NCBI GenBank assembly: GCA_035294245.1
Contig: DATGLG010000041.1
Location: 124,001-188,000 of the forward strand
Reading direction: 5' to 3'
Length of the DNA stretch: 64,000 bases
Source of the DNA: DATGLG01 sp035294245
GTDB lineage: Bacteria > Pseudomonadota > Alphaproteobacteria > JACZXZ01
Both the position numbers and the translations under genes were made by a program. The notes under the pieces were generated by a model. That model was not told the DNA's origin and made no database searches. It saw only the letters and a program-made list of their open reading frames with translations. How positions within the stretch are numbered: the stretch's first letter is position 1; the number at the start of each line of letters is the position of its first letter. Shown here piece by piece: positions 1 through 8,529 of this stretch.

Positions 1-142
1 AATCCCCCAAACAATCCCCCGTATCCACTTTGTCCCGATATCTGTCATTCCACATAGGGAGGAGCTGTCAACGCCTTGATAGGCGGGCCGTTTCCGAATT
101 CATCCACGTCACTCCCATAATGCGATATCGGTCCGGGAATTA
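1..142. other. Left-edge intergenic segment
   Basis: No gene is visible between the window edge and the plsC stop. The first 20 bases hold a direct repeat of AATCCCCC (1-8 and 13-20). Further along are a CATTCCACA stretch (47-55) and a short AT-rich run just before plsC. The adjoining DnaA-box-like repeats are listed separately. Confidence 0.5.
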
Positions 143-165
143 TTATCCACAGGTTTTTCCACAGG
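143..165 (+). repeat. Tandem DnaA-box-like repeats over the plsC stop
   Basis: TTATCCACAGG (143-153) and TTTTCCACAGG (155-165) form an 11-bp direct repeat with one mismatch and a 12-bp period, about one helical turn. The first nine bases of each fit the DnaA-box consensus TTWTNCACA, and the first copy is the perfect box. On the minus strand they encode the end of PlsC, including its TAA stop. Replication-initiator binding is inference; coding coincidence is possible. Confidence 0.45.
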
Positions 166-880
166 CTTCCTGTGCTTCTGCGACGAGGATCTGACAAGCG
201 CCCTCGATGCGCCGCTCGAGCTCAGCCAGGAAATCGCCCCGGGATAGTCCGGGCGCGATCGGCGGCAGGAAGGCGACGACGACACGGCCGCGACGCTTGA
301 GGAAGCGCCGCCGCCCCCAAAAGAGGCCGGAATTGAGCGCTACGGGTATTACGGGACGGCGAAGCTGGGCATAGAGCGCTGCCACGCCCGGCTGATAGGG
401 TCGGTGGTGCCCGGGTGCCGTGCGCGTCCCTTCGGGGAAGATGACGATGGGGCGGCCTGCGGCGGCGCCGGCCTCGGCGCGGCGCAGCATCTTCTTGAGC
501 GCAACACCCCCGCCGCGGCGGTCGATGGCGATCTGCCGCGTCTTCCAAAGATACCAGCCGAAGAACGGGATGAGCATGAGCTCCTTCTTGAGCACGATCA
601 TCGGATCCGGGGTGAGGAGCGGGAGCATGATCGTGTCCCAGGCCGATTGGTGCTTGAAGGCATAGATGGCTCCGCTTTCGCCCCGATGCTCCAGGCCGCG
701 CAGCTCATAGCGTAGGCCGACGGCCGCGGCGAGAAACCCGACAATGCCGCGGGCCCAGAGGCGGCCGAGGCGGACGAGCCAGCTCCGCGGCAGGGCGAGA
801 AGCGGCAGGCCGAGCAGGCAGAGAAGTCCCGTCCAGCCGAAGAACAACAGGTTGAAGACGAGCGAGCGGAGGACGGTCAT
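143..880 (-). CDS. plsC: 1-acyl-sn-glycerol-3-phosphate acyltransferase
   Basis: Membrane acyltransferase of 245 residues that would convert lysophosphatidate to phosphatidate in phospholipid synthesis. An N-terminal hydrophobic stretch (about 7-30) precedes the catalytic HX4D motif HQSAWD (77-82) and the substrate-binding motif FPEGTR (148-153), both intact and typical of the PlsC family. An in-frame ATG lies upstream at 946, but it would run into the preceding ydcF. Starting at 880 leaves a 10-bp gap, so 880 is preferred. It is the last gene of the minus-strand run ftsE-ftsX-ydcF-plsC. The C-terminal codons coincide with two DnaA-box-like repeats. Family assignment is firm; acyl-chain specificity is unknown. 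Confidence 0.92.
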   Translation of the reverse strand: MTVLRSLVFNLLFFGWTGLLCLLGLPLLALPRSWLVRLGRLWARGIVGFLAAAVGLRYELRGLEHRGESGAIYAFKHQSAWDTIMLPLLTPDPMIVLKKELMLIPFFGWYLWKTRQIAIDRRGGGVALKKMLRRAEAGAAAGRPIVIFPEGTRTAPGHHRPYQPGVAALYAQLRRPVIPVALNSGLFWGRRRFLKRRGRVVVAFLPPIAPGLSRGDFLAELERRIEGACQILVAEAQEACGKTCG

Positions 881-890
881 CGGCCGCCGC

Positions 891-1523
891 TCATGGGGGG
901 CTTTGCACATGCGGCGCCACGAGGCTGGCAATGCCGTCGCGCGCAAGGGCGAGGAGGTATTTGTCGTATTCGCCGATGATGAGTTCGGCGCTTCCCGGCC
1001 AGAGCCACCAGTCGGACTTCACGCGCTCGGGGAAGACGGGATGGGGGATGAGCTTGATCCCCGGCATGGCTCGGCGGAATTCGAGAAGGCTGCGCGGCAT
1101 GTGATAGGCGGCCGTGACGAGAAGCAGGCTGTGGTAGTTCTCGGCCGCCATCCATACCGCCGTCTCCATCGCGTTGCTGTAGGTGCTGTCGGCGGCGTGG
1201 CCAAGGGCAATGCAGCAGTCGAGATGGGCGGGCGAGCGGCGCGCCAGGCGGAGAAGCTCGTTCACCTCGACCCCACGATAGACGCCGGAGACGAACAGCT
1301 TCTTGGCCCGTCCGGCCTCGAGGAGGGCGAGCCCCGCCTCGAGCCTTTCGCTGCCGCCGGTGAGCACGACGATCGCGTCGGTCGTCGCATCCGGCTGCTC
1401 GACCGTCGTCGGCACTTGGCGCGAAAACCAGACGAGGCCTCCCACCCAGAGGATTGCCAGCGCCGCGGCGACGCCACCGATGACGGCGAGGCGGCGCGAA
1501 TGCGACCGGATGGAACCTATCAT
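891..1523 (-). CDS. YdcF family (DUF218) membrane-anchored protein
   Basis: This 210-residue protein has one N-terminal transmembrane segment (about 12-33) followed by a DUF218 domain. The family hallmarks are the first strand DAIVVLTGG (about 49-57) followed by RLEAGL, and the later LLVTAAYHMPRS segment. ElyC/SanA/YdcF relatives act at the envelope, and some influence peptidoglycan precursor or lipid-carrier use, but no reaction is established for this branch. It begins 9 bp after the ftsX stop and ends 10 bp before plsC, so it is probably cotranscribed with the ftsEX division genes. Function is inferred only as envelope-related. Confidence 0.85.
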   Translation of the reverse strand: MIGSIRSHSRRLAVIGGVAAALAILWVGGLVWFSRQVPTTVEQPDATTDAIVVLTGGSERLEAGLALLEAGRAKKLFVSGVYRGVEVNELLRLARRSPAHLDCCIALGHAADSTYSNAMETAVWMAAENYHSLLLVTAAYHMPRSLLEFRRAMPGIKLIPHPVFPERVKSDWWLWPGSAELIIGEYDKYLLALARDGIASLVAPHVQSPP

Positions 1524-1532
1524 GGCGCGGTT

Positions 1533-2420
1533 CTACACCATCCGGGCGAGCGTGCGCAGCACCGTCAGACGCGCGGTCAGCATGGCGATGAGCGCGGTCG
1601 CGGCGGGGAGCAGGGCGAGGGCGCCCCACTGCCATGGCTGCAGCGAGAGGTCGGGGAGGATGCCGAGGCTGCCGGGTCGGACGATGCGCGCCACGGCGAG
1701 CAGCGTGCCTGCAGCACCGACGAGGCCGGCTAGGCCGCCGCGCAGCCCGATCGCGAGGGCATGGGACTGGAACTGGCGGGCCACATAGGAGTCCTGGGCG
1801 CCGATCAGGTGCATCACTTCGATGACATGGCGATGGATCGCGAGCGCCGTACGCGTGCCGAAGACGGTCACCGCCGCCGCTGCCGCCGCGATCAGAAGCA
1901 GAACGACCAAGGCCACGAGCTCGACCATGCGGCCGAGCATCACGAGCTTGTGCAGCCAGCGCTGGTGATCGTCGAGCGTGGCGTTGGGCACCGCATCGCG
2001 CAGGCGCGCCGCGAGCGCGGCGAGGTCGAGATGCGTGTCTGGTGCCAGGCGAATATCGATGAGCGCGGGCAGCGGCAGGTCGCGGGCCCCGTCGGGTCCG
2101 AGCCAGGGCGAGAGAAGCTTGGCGATGCGCTCGTCGCTCAGGGCCTCGGCCTCGGCCACGCCCGGCGTGCCGCGCAGGAGCGCGAGCGCCGCCGCGACGC
2201 GCTCGCCGGTCTCGCCGTCGCTCGCCGGCATGATCTGCACCGTGAGCGAGCCCGTCAGCCCCTGGCTCCAGCGCTCGATGGCGCTGCTTGCGACCAGGGC
2301 GCCCGCGAGCGCCAAGGTGGCGAGATAGACCATGAGGGCGATAATCCAGGGGATGAAGCGGCTCGACTCGTCGCTGGCGAGAGGAAGGTCGGAGCGACGG
2401 CGCAACATCCTGGGCTTCAC
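1533..2420 (-). CDS. ftsX: Cell division protein FtsX
   Basis: Inner-membrane partner of FtsE, 295 residues. FtsEX couples ATP hydrolysis to activation of septal peptidoglycan hydrolases. The predicted layout is a cytoplasmic N-terminus, a first transmembrane helix (about 24-46), a periplasmic domain (about 50-165) and three C-terminal helices, the usual FtsX/MacB-like arrangement. The first codon is GTG at 2420 and overlaps the ftsE TGA in a GTGA junction, a sign of translational coupling. An ATG four codons later (2408) is an alternative. The sequence is divergent, as is common for alphaproteobacterial FtsX, and the assignment leans partly on linkage to ftsE. Confidence 0.88.
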   Translation of the reverse strand: MKPRMLRRRSDLPLASDESSRFIPWIIALMVYLATLALAGALVASSAIERWSQGLTGSLTVQIMPASDGETGERVAAALALLRGTPGVAEAEALSDERIAKLLSPWLGPDGARDLPLPALIDIRLAPDTHLDLAALAARLRDAVPNATLDDHQRWLHKLVMLGRMVELVALVVLLLIAAAAAAVTVFGTRTALAIHRHVIEVMHLIGAQDSYVARQFQSHALAIGLRGGLAGLVGAAGTLLAVARIVRPGSLGILPDLSLQPWQWGALALLPAATALIAMLTARLTVLRTLARMV

Positions 2421-3115
2421 GCGACCGTGCGGCGCGCGCCGGTGAGCCGCCGCAGCTCGCCGCGCTCGAGATGAAGGCAGGGGTGCGGGAAGCGCTTCAC
2501 CAGGTGCTCGTTATGGGTCGCGATCACGATCGTCGTCCCCAGCTTGTTGAGCTCCTCGAAGAGATAGAGGAGGCGGAGGGCGAGCTGGTCGTCGACATTC
2601 CCCGTCGGCTCGTCGGCCAGAAGCAGGCTGGGGCGGTTGATCACGGCGCGCGCGATCGCCACGCGCTGCTGCTGACCACCGGAAAGGGTGGGCGGCGTGG
2701 CGCCGAGATGGTCGGCCAGCCCGACCCAGGCAAGGAGCTCGGCTACATGGGCGCGCACTTGGTCGTCGCGGGCGCCCGCTACGCGCAGCGGGAGCGCCAC
2801 GTTATCGAGGGCCGAGAGATGGTCGATGAGGCGGAAATCTTGGAAGACGACGCCGATGCGGCGACGCAAGGCCGGCATCTCGCGGCGATCGGTCGTCGCG
2901 ATGTCCCGCCCGAAGAGGGAGATGAGCCCGCGCGACGGGCGGTGTGCGAGATACATGAGCTTGAGCAGCGAGGACTTGCCCGCGCCGCTCGCGCCGGTGA
3001 GGAAATGGAAGGAGCCCGGCGCCAGGGCGAAGCTCACGTCCTGGAGGACCTCCGGGCCCATACCATAGCGCATGCCGACGTTTTCGAAGCGGACGACGGG
3101 TTCCCTCTGGTCCAT
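2417..3115 (-). CDS. ftsE: Cell division ATP-binding protein FtsE
   Basis: ABC-type ATPase of 232 residues. Walker A is GASGAGKSSL (41-50), the signature is LSGGQ (144-148) and Walker B is LLLADEP (164-170), followed by TGNVD, a typical FtsE/LolD-like D-loop. The reading frame stays open to an ATG at 3154. The ATG at 3115 gives a normal-length protein starting just before the first beta-strand and is preferred. It is first in the minus-strand operon and overlaps ftsX by four bases. Divergent transcription from the zinc-ribbon gene at 3330 leaves about 210 bp for promoters. Confidence 0.93.
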   Translation of the reverse strand: MDQREPVVRFENVGMRYGMGPEVLQDVSFALAPGSFHFLTGASGAGKSSLLKLMYLAHRPSRGLISLFGRDIATTDRREMPALRRRIGVVFQDFRLIDHLSALDNVALPLRVAGARDDQVRAHVAELLAWVGLADHLGATPPTLSGGQQQRVAIARAVINRPSLLLADEPTGNVDDQLALRLLYLFEELNKLGTTIVIATHNEHLVKRFPHPCLHLERGELRRLTGARRTVA

Positions 3116-3329
3116 GATCGGCGCAGTTCTCGCCGGTACTCCCTCGTCCGGCAACGGGTTGCCGCGGAAGAGCCGGCGGCAGCCGGAAAGCTAGCATGGC
3201 ACGGGCCTCTGCCGAGGTAAAGCACGGCGCCGCTGCGGTTAACGCATGCGCGCATCGGCAGGGGCTTGCTTGCCATGGCCCGGGTCGAGGCCCTATAAGG
3301 GTCTGGTCCTGCGGCGAAAACAGCGGCCG

Positions 3330-4004
3330 ATGATTCTCACCTGCCCCACCTGCTCGACGCGCTATCTCCTCGATCCCGCCAGGCTGGGCGGCGACGGGCG
3401 GCTGGTCCGTTGCGGGAAATGCAGCCACACCTGGCATCAGGCGCCGCCGCCCGACATGCCGAAGGCCGTCGATCCTCTGCCCTTCGTCACCGAGGAGATC
3501 CGACCGATTCCGCCGGGCTCCAATCTGCCCGCGTTCCCGCCCGTGCGCCGCCAGCGCAGCAATGCCGCGGGCTGGGTCGCGTTGCTCGTCGTCGTGATCG
3601 CGATCCTCGCCGCCGGCCTCGTCGCCCGCGAGCAGATCGTCCAAGCCTGGCCGCCGGCGGCGAAGCTCTACAGCGCCGTCGGGCTGGGTGCGGCCTTACC
3701 CGTAGCGCCCGGCGACGGGCTCGAGGTGCGCCACGTCACCTCCAAGCGCGTCATGGAGGATGGCGCGCAGGTGCTCGTGATCGAAGGCGAGGTCGCGAAC
3801 GTCTCGCAAGGAGTGAGGGAGGTGCCGCCCCTGCGCGGGACGCTTCGCGACGCGCAGGAGCACGACCTGCAGCAATGGACCTTCGGCGCATCGGCATCCA
3901 AGCTGCAACCAGGCGAGACGGCCAGCTTCTCCACGAAACTCAAGAATCCCGCCGCGGCGGCGACCGGGATATCCATTACCTTCGCGCCCGCCGACAAGGG
4001 ATAG
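3330..4004 (+). CDS. MJ0042 zinc-ribbon / DUF3426 membrane protein
   Basis: This 224-residue protein opens with an MJ0042-type zinc ribbon (CPTC at 5-8, CGKC at 28-31). A proline-rich linker, one transmembrane helix (about 80-99) and a periplasmic DUF3426 domain follow, the last resembling FxLYD/late-embryogenesis-type folds. Such proteins are widespread in alphaproteobacteria next to ftsEX or cpdR, with no settled function. The frame is open upstream to an ATG at 3246, but starting at 3330 puts the zinc ribbon at the N-terminus as in relatives. The next gene begins 70 bp downstream. Confidence 0.85.
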   Translation: MILTCPTCSTRYLLDPARLGGDGRLVRCGKCSHTWHQAPPPDMPKAVDPLPFVTEEIRPIPPGSNLPAFPPVRRQRSNAAGWVALLVVVIAILAAGLVAREQIVQAWPPAAKLYSAVGLGAALPVAPGDGLEVRHVTSKRVMEDGAQVLVIEGEVANVSQGVREVPPLRGTLRDAQEHDLQQWTFGASASKLQPGETASFSTKLKNPAAAATGISITFAPADKG

Positions 4005-4074
4005 GGTTGCCGGCGCCCGGGCGCGGCTTCGCCGGTTGAGCTTGGGTCGAGAAAGGGCAGCGCAGGAGCATCGC

Positions 4075-4446
4075 TTGGCGGATATCTTGATCGCCGAAGA
4101 CGATCGGGCGGTGCGCGAATTCGTCGCACGGGCATTGCAGCACCGCGGGCACCGCGTCGTCACCGCGGAGGACGGCCTCGAGGCGCTGGCCAAGCTGGGC
4201 GGCGAGCCCTTCGACCTGCTCATCTCCGACATCGTCATGCCCGGCATGGACGGCATCGAACTGGCGCTCAAGGCCAGCAAGGATTGGCCGAAGATGTCCG
4301 TGCTCCTCATGACCGGCTACGCCCATGAGCGCCAGCGCGCCCATAACCTCGACGCGCTGGGCCAGGCGGTGGTCGCGAAGCCCTTTACCTTGCAGCAGAT
4401 CTGCGACGCCGTGGACGAGGCCCTGAAGCGCGGGATGCCGCAATAG
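4075..4446 (+). CDS. cpdR: CpdR-like single-domain response regulator
   Basis: Stand-alone receiver domain of 123 residues with no output domain. The acidic pocket (E8, D9, D10), phospho-acceptor D52, T80 and K102 are all present. The nearest well-known family is alphaproteobacterial CpdR, whose unphosphorylated form directs ClpXP to substrates in the cell cycle. A TTG at 4075 with an AGGAG ribosome site six bases upstream (4064-4068) gives an N-terminus starting directly at the first beta-strand. The longer ATG at 4036 adds 13 unrelated residues. The CpdR name rests on length, sequence feel and neighbourhood, not on an alignment. Confidence 0.8.
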   Translation: MADILIAEDDRAVREFVARALQHRGHRVVTAEDGLEALAKLGGEPFDLLISDIVMPGMDGIELALKASKDWPKMSVLLMTGYAHERQRAHNLDALGQAVVAKPFTLQQICDAVDEALKRGMPQ

Positions 4447-4560
4447 CAGCGGGGGCTTACGCCGTGCGCCGAGCCCATGAAATTCCCACCGCGCGCTCCT
4501 TGCGTCGCCATGCGGATCATCGCCGGCAAGGGATCAAGCGGGCGTTCGCATCATTCCGGA

Positions 4561-7020
4561 TTAAAATCGCTTCAGCAGGCGATCGATATATTCGAGCTCG
4601 ATCTCGGGCCGCTGCCGCTCTCCCGCGCGGCGCTGCAGCTCCTCCTCGATCTCGCGCGCGCGCTGCATGGCGCCGTGATCGGGGATCCGCACGTCATTCG
4701 CGTCGTAGTTGCCGTAGCCGGGCGTCACGCGGCCGAGAGGATCGCGCGACGGCCCGAATGGGTCGAACATATTCGGGTTCTGCTGGCCGAACTGGTTGCG
4801 TAGCTGCTGCATCATCGCCTCGCGGCCCTGGCGCAGCTGGTCAAGGGCCTGGGATTGAGCATCGGCGGCTTCGCCGGGCGCGTCGCGATTGAGCGCGCCG
4901 GTCGCCTGGCCCATGTCCTGCTCGGCTCGGCCGAGGGGATCGGGAATCTGCCCCGTCATCTCGCCGAAGCGGCGCATGATCTCGCCGAGCGCGCGGCGGA
5001 GCGCCTCCTGCTCGGCGGCGCCACGCCCCTGGCCGGGCGGCGCCATCGGCGGGCCGTCGCGGCCCTGCTGCGCCTCCCGGAAGGTGCGCTGCAAGAGGTC
5101 GTCCTGCCGGCCGATCAGGCGGTCGAGGTTGCGCATGAGCTCGCCGGCGCCGTTCTGTGCCTGGCCGTTCGGATTGCCGCGCGCGATCCGCAGGTTCTCG
5201 AGCATGTCCTGCAGCTGAGAGAGGAGCTGACGCGCCGCATCGCGCGCGCCGGTGCGTGCCATCTCCCGCATCTGGTCGAGGAGCTTGTGGAGATCCTGCA
5301 TGCGGAGCTGCTGGGCGTTCTGGTCGAGCGGCGGCTGGTTCTGCTCGGGGTTTTGCATCTGCTGCTGGATCATCGCGGCGAGATAGCGATCGATGGCGTT
5401 CTCGAGCTGGCTGATGAGATCCTGGATCTCGCTGTCCGGCGCATTGCGGTCGAGCGCATCCTGGAGCTTCTTCTGGAGGTCCCTCAGCTCGCGCTCGGCC
5501 AGGGGGAGGTGCCCTTCCTCGACGGCGAGTGCCGTGTCCCAGAGCAGCTTCTGAACCGATGCGATCGTCGCCGGCGTGTCGGAGAGCTGGAGCCGCGCGC
5601 GCGCCGCGATGAGCGCCAGGAAGACGGGAATGTCGCCGTGGAACAGGCCCGGCTGGGACGCGATCGCGGTGAGCCCGGCCGAGACTTCGAAGCGCTTGGC
5701 GGGATCGGCTGTCAGCTCCTTGCGCTCGGCGATGATCGCGCGTGCGACGGGATTGTGGAAGGTACGCTCCGGAAGCACGGTCTCGACCGCGTCGCTCTTG
5801 CCCGTCTTGCCGGCCTCGTCCTTGGCGAAGAGCTGGATCGTTACCGGCAGGCCCGCCCAGGGATGCGGCGTCAGGTCGTGGAAGCTCGTCTCGTGCGCCT
5901 GCTTGGGATGGCCGTTCGAGAGCGGCAGATCGAGCTCGATGGGCTGCTCCCCCTTCGGCGCGTTCACCCGCCGGATCTCCGCCTTGACCTTGGCGAGGCC
6001 GTATTGGTCGGCGGCCGTGTATTCGAGCCGCAGAGCGGCGCGCTGGGTCGCCGCCGGCGGTGTCGCGAAGGCGATCGTGGGCGCCGTCTCCGGCACCATA
6101 CGGATCGCCCAGGCCCCGATCGTGCGGCCGCCCTGGCGCACCTCGAGGCGGTCCCCGGACATCGGCTGGTTCTCGAGCTGGTACGTGCTCTCGTCGACGG
6201 ATTTGAAGGGGATCGTCTTGTCGGCAAGATGGAGCTGGGGCACGCCGCTTCCCCCCTGCACGCGGCCCAGAAGCTTGCTGCCCACCGGCACGTTCACGGT
6301 GGCCGGCGCCGGCGGTGGCGCTGTCTTCTCCCGCGCCGCCGTCTCCTGGGCGGCCGTCGGGGCGCGGAGGAAGATGGGTGCCAGGCCCGTATAGGTCGGC
6401 GGCGTCAGCCACAGCTCGACCGTTGCGGCGGGGCGCGTTGCGAAGGGGCCAAGCTGCGGCAGCAGCGCGCGCGCGAGGCGATGGGGCGCGTCGCTTCCGG
6501 CGGCGACGAAGCCGAGGGCCAAGACCACGATGAGCAGCAAACGAAGCGCGCGCGGATCCCGCGCCGCGAGGCCGGCGCGCGGCAATGTAATGCGCATGCG
6601 CCCGAGCTGCGCGCGCATCCGCTCCAGATGGGCACGCCAGAGCGCTTCGCTGAAGGCATCGCCGCCGCCCACGGCGAGCTCGTCGCCGAGCGCTGCGAGG
6701 GGGCGGTGACGGAAGCCGCTGTCCCGCTCGATCCGGCGGGCAGCGGCGCTCGCGCTCGGCAGCGCAAGCGCCTGTGCGAACCTGTAGAGAGACCAGGCCA
6801 GGCCCGCGGCGAAGCCCGCAAGCACGAGAAGATGGAGCCAGCCGGGAAGCAGCGGCAGCAGGTCCGTCAACGCCAGGACGAGGAACAAGCCAGCGATGCC
6901 GAGGGCCGGCCACGCCGCAGGCCAGGCTTTCTCCCAGAAGAGCGCTGCGCGCGCCAGCGTCAGCGAGCGCGTCTTCGTATCGCTCCGCGCCGGTCTCGTC
7001 TCGTTGCGATCTTGTGTCAC
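4561..7020 (-). CDS. TIGR02302 family (DUF4175) membrane protein
   Basis: Large protein of 819 residues of a family known mostly from alphaproteobacteria and without assigned function. Two hydrophobic helices lie near the N-terminus (about 30-80), with another near 165-190. An extended extracytoplasmic region follows. The C-terminal third is rich in Gln, Asn and Arg, with helical stretches (many MQQQ-, DLLQR- and PEQNQ-like segments) that look coiled-coil or disordered. The start is GTG at 7020, overlapping the lysA stop in a GTGA junction; the longer ATG at 7062 would lie inside lysA. Cotranscription with lysA is therefore likely. Confidence 0.85.
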   Translation of the reverse strand: MTQDRNETRPARSDTKTRSLTLARAALFWEKAWPAAWPALGIAGLFLVLALTDLLPLLPGWLHLLVLAGFAAGLAWSLYRFAQALALPSASAAARRIERDSGFRHRPLAALGDELAVGGGDAFSEALWRAHLERMRAQLGRMRITLPRAGLAARDPRALRLLLIVVLALGFVAAGSDAPHRLARALLPQLGPFATRPAATVELWLTPPTYTGLAPIFLRAPTAAQETAAREKTAPPPAPATVNVPVGSKLLGRVQGGSGVPQLHLADKTIPFKSVDESTYQLENQPMSGDRLEVRQGGRTIGAWAIRMVPETAPTIAFATPPAATQRAALRLEYTAADQYGLAKVKAEIRRVNAPKGEQPIELDLPLSNGHPKQAHETSFHDLTPHPWAGLPVTIQLFAKDEAGKTGKSDAVETVLPERTFHNPVARAIIAERKELTADPAKRFEVSAGLTAIASQPGLFHGDIPVFLALIAARARLQLSDTPATIASVQKLLWDTALAVEEGHLPLAERELRDLQKKLQDALDRNAPDSEIQDLISQLENAIDRYLAAMIQQQMQNPEQNQPPLDQNAQQLRMQDLHKLLDQMREMARTGARDAARQLLSQLQDMLENLRIARGNPNGQAQNGAGELMRNLDRLIGRQDDLLQRTFREAQQGRDGPPMAPPGQGRGAAEQEALRRALGEIMRRFGEMTGQIPDPLGRAEQDMGQATGALNRDAPGEAADAQSQALDQLRQGREAMMQQLRNQFGQQNPNMFDPFGPSRDPLGRVTPGYGNYDANDVRIPDHGAMQRAREIEEELQRRAGERQRPEIELEYIDRLLKRF

Positions 7021-8312
7021 GCCGCGCCGCGCGCAGGCTTGTCCGCGCGCTCGCCGAGCCAATCGGGCAGACGGTCCCGCGCGATCAGATCTTCATATCG
7101 CGGGCGAGGCCGCACCACTGCATAGCGTTGGCCTTTGACCAGGACCTCCGCCGCAGGCAGCCGGCTATTGTAGGTCGAGGACATAGAGGAAGCGTAGGCT
7201 CCGGCCGTGCAAATGGCAAGCAAGTCACCGGAAATTACGGGTGGCAAAGGTCGCGCCCGCGCAAAAATGTCACCGCTTTCGCACACCGGGCCGACGACGT
7301 CGACAGGCTCGGGAATGGCGCCGGCGGCCGGCTCCGCCACGGGGCGGATGGCGTGATAGGCGTCGTAGAGCGTCGGGCGCAGCAAATCGTTCATCGCGGC
7401 GTCGACGATCACAAAACGGTGAGCGGCGCCCTGCTTCACATGGATCACGCGCGTCACCAGCACGCCGGCATTGCCGACAAGGAAGCGCCCGGGCTCGAAC
7501 ATGAGACGGCAGTCGAGGCCCTTGACGGCGGCCTTCACCATCGCCGCGTAATCGCGCACGTCGGGCGGCACTTCCTTGTGATAGGCGATGCCTAGACCGC
7601 CGCCGAAATCGAGCCGCCGGATGTCGTGCCCGTCGGCGCGGAGCGTGCGCGCCAGATCGACGAGGCGCGCAAAGGCCTGCCGATAGGGCTCGAGCTCGAG
7701 GAGCTGCGAGCCGATATGCATGGCGACGCCGCGCAGGGCGAGATTGGGTAGCGCCGCGCCACGCGCGTAAAGGCGGCGCGCGTCGTCGATGGGAACCCCG
7801 AACTTGTTCTCCTTCTTGCCCGTGGTGATCTTGGCATGCGTGCGGGCGTCGACGTCGGGATTGACGCGGATGGCGATGGCGGCTTGCCGGCCCGCGGCTT
7901 GCGCGACTTGCGAGAGGAGCTCGAGCTCGGGCTCGGACTCGACGTTGATCTGGAAGATTCCCGTCTCGACGGCAAAGGCGAGCTCGGCGCGGGTCTTGCC
8001 GACGCCGGAAAAGACGATGTCCGCGGGGGCGATTCCGGCGGCAAGGGCGACGCGCAGCTCGCCCTCGGACACGACATCGGCGCCGGCCCCCGCCTCGGCG
8101 AGGCTACGCACGATCGCCAAGGTCGGATTGGCCTTGACGCCGTAATAGACCTTGGCGTCCACGTCGGCAAAGGCATCGACATAGGCGCGATAGCGCTCGA
8201 GGAGTGCCGCGCTGGAATAGCAATAGAACGGCGTCCCCACCTCCGCCGCGATGCGCGCGAGCGGAACCTCCTCGGCGCAGAGCGCCCCGTCCTTGTAGGT
8301 GAATGGGTCCAT
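7017..8312 (-). CDS. lysA: Diaminopimelate decarboxylase
   Basis: PLP enzyme of 431 residues that decarboxylates meso-diaminopimelate to L-lysine. The PLP lysine is in YYGVKANP (K60). The glycine-rich phosphate-binding segment GGGLGI, the EPGR motif and the catalytic CESGD cysteine motif are all present in the expected order of fold-III decarboxylases. The ATG at 8312 (MDPF) is chosen; the upstream extension to 8375 would overlap the small lipoprotein gene. It lies in the conserved order argH-lptM-lysA-TIGR02302, all on minus with overlapping or nearly adjacent ends. Confidence 0.95.
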   Translation of the reverse strand: MDPFTYKDGALCAEEVPLARIAAEVGTPFYCYSSAALLERYRAYVDAFADVDAKVYYGVKANPTLAIVRSLAEAGAGADVVSEGELRVALAAGIAPADIVFSGVGKTRAELAFAVETGIFQINVESEPELELLSQVAQAAGRQAAIAIRVNPDVDARTHAKITTGKKENKFGVPIDDARRLYARGAALPNLALRGVAMHIGSQLLELEPYRQAFARLVDLARTLRADGHDIRRLDFGGGLGIAYHKEVPPDVRDYAAMVKAAVKGLDCRLMFEPGRFLVGNAGVLVTRVIHVKQGAAHRFVIVDAAMNDLLRPTLYDAYHAIRPVAEPAAGAIPEPVDVVGPVCESGDIFARARPLPPVISGDLLAICTAGAYASSMSSTYNSRLPAAEVLVKGQRYAVVRPRPRYEDLIARDRLPDWLGERADKPARGAA

Positions 8313-8319
8313 GGATCGA

Positions 8320-8529
8320 CTATTCTCGCTTGGGGAAGGGCTGGATCTCGCTCGGCGGCGGATAGCGATCGCCATCCTCCGGCGGCGGGTAGCGATTCTG
8401 GAGCGTGTCCTGCCGGCCGGCGGGCACTTGGGGCGGCCCGGCCCGGCCGCAGGCGGCGAGACCCGCCGCGAGCATGGCGGCGAGGAGCGTAAGAGTGCTT
8501 CTGCGAATCATGCGCGGCGGCCGGATCAT
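8320..8529 (-). CDS. Small LptM-like lipoprotein
   Basis: A 69-residue lipoprotein. The signal peptide has a hydrophobic core (about 12-24) and a lipobox ending at C27 (GLAACG). The mature part is short and Pro/Asp/Tyr-rich with two PPP motifs. Small lipoproteins between argH and lysA are typical of proteobacteria, and the E. coli counterpart LptM assists LptD assembly. Here the link to LptM rests on position, size and lipobox. The ATG at 8529 overlaps the argH stop as ATGA; a second ATG (8511) would remove six residues. lysA starts 7 bp downstream. Confidence 0.8.
   Translation of the reverse strand: MIRPPRMIRRSTLTLLAAMLAAGLAACGRAGPPQVPAGRQDTLQNRYPPPEDGDRYPPPSEIQPFPKRE

Noticed and set aside
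744..1733. Long plus-strand reading frame opposite plsC, ydcF and ftsX
   Set aside because: It runs antisense to genes with clear family motifs and shows no recognisable domain; GC-rich DNA often gives such open shadows.
4447..4560. Possible tRNA or small RNA after the CpdR-like gene
   Set aside because: No T-loop GTTCRA motif and no acceptor stem could be folded.
4855..7125. A 756-codon plus-strand frame opposite the TIGR02302 gene
   Set aside because: Arg/Ala/Gly-rich low-complexity sequence without motifs; it is the antisense shadow of a strong gene with a coupled start.
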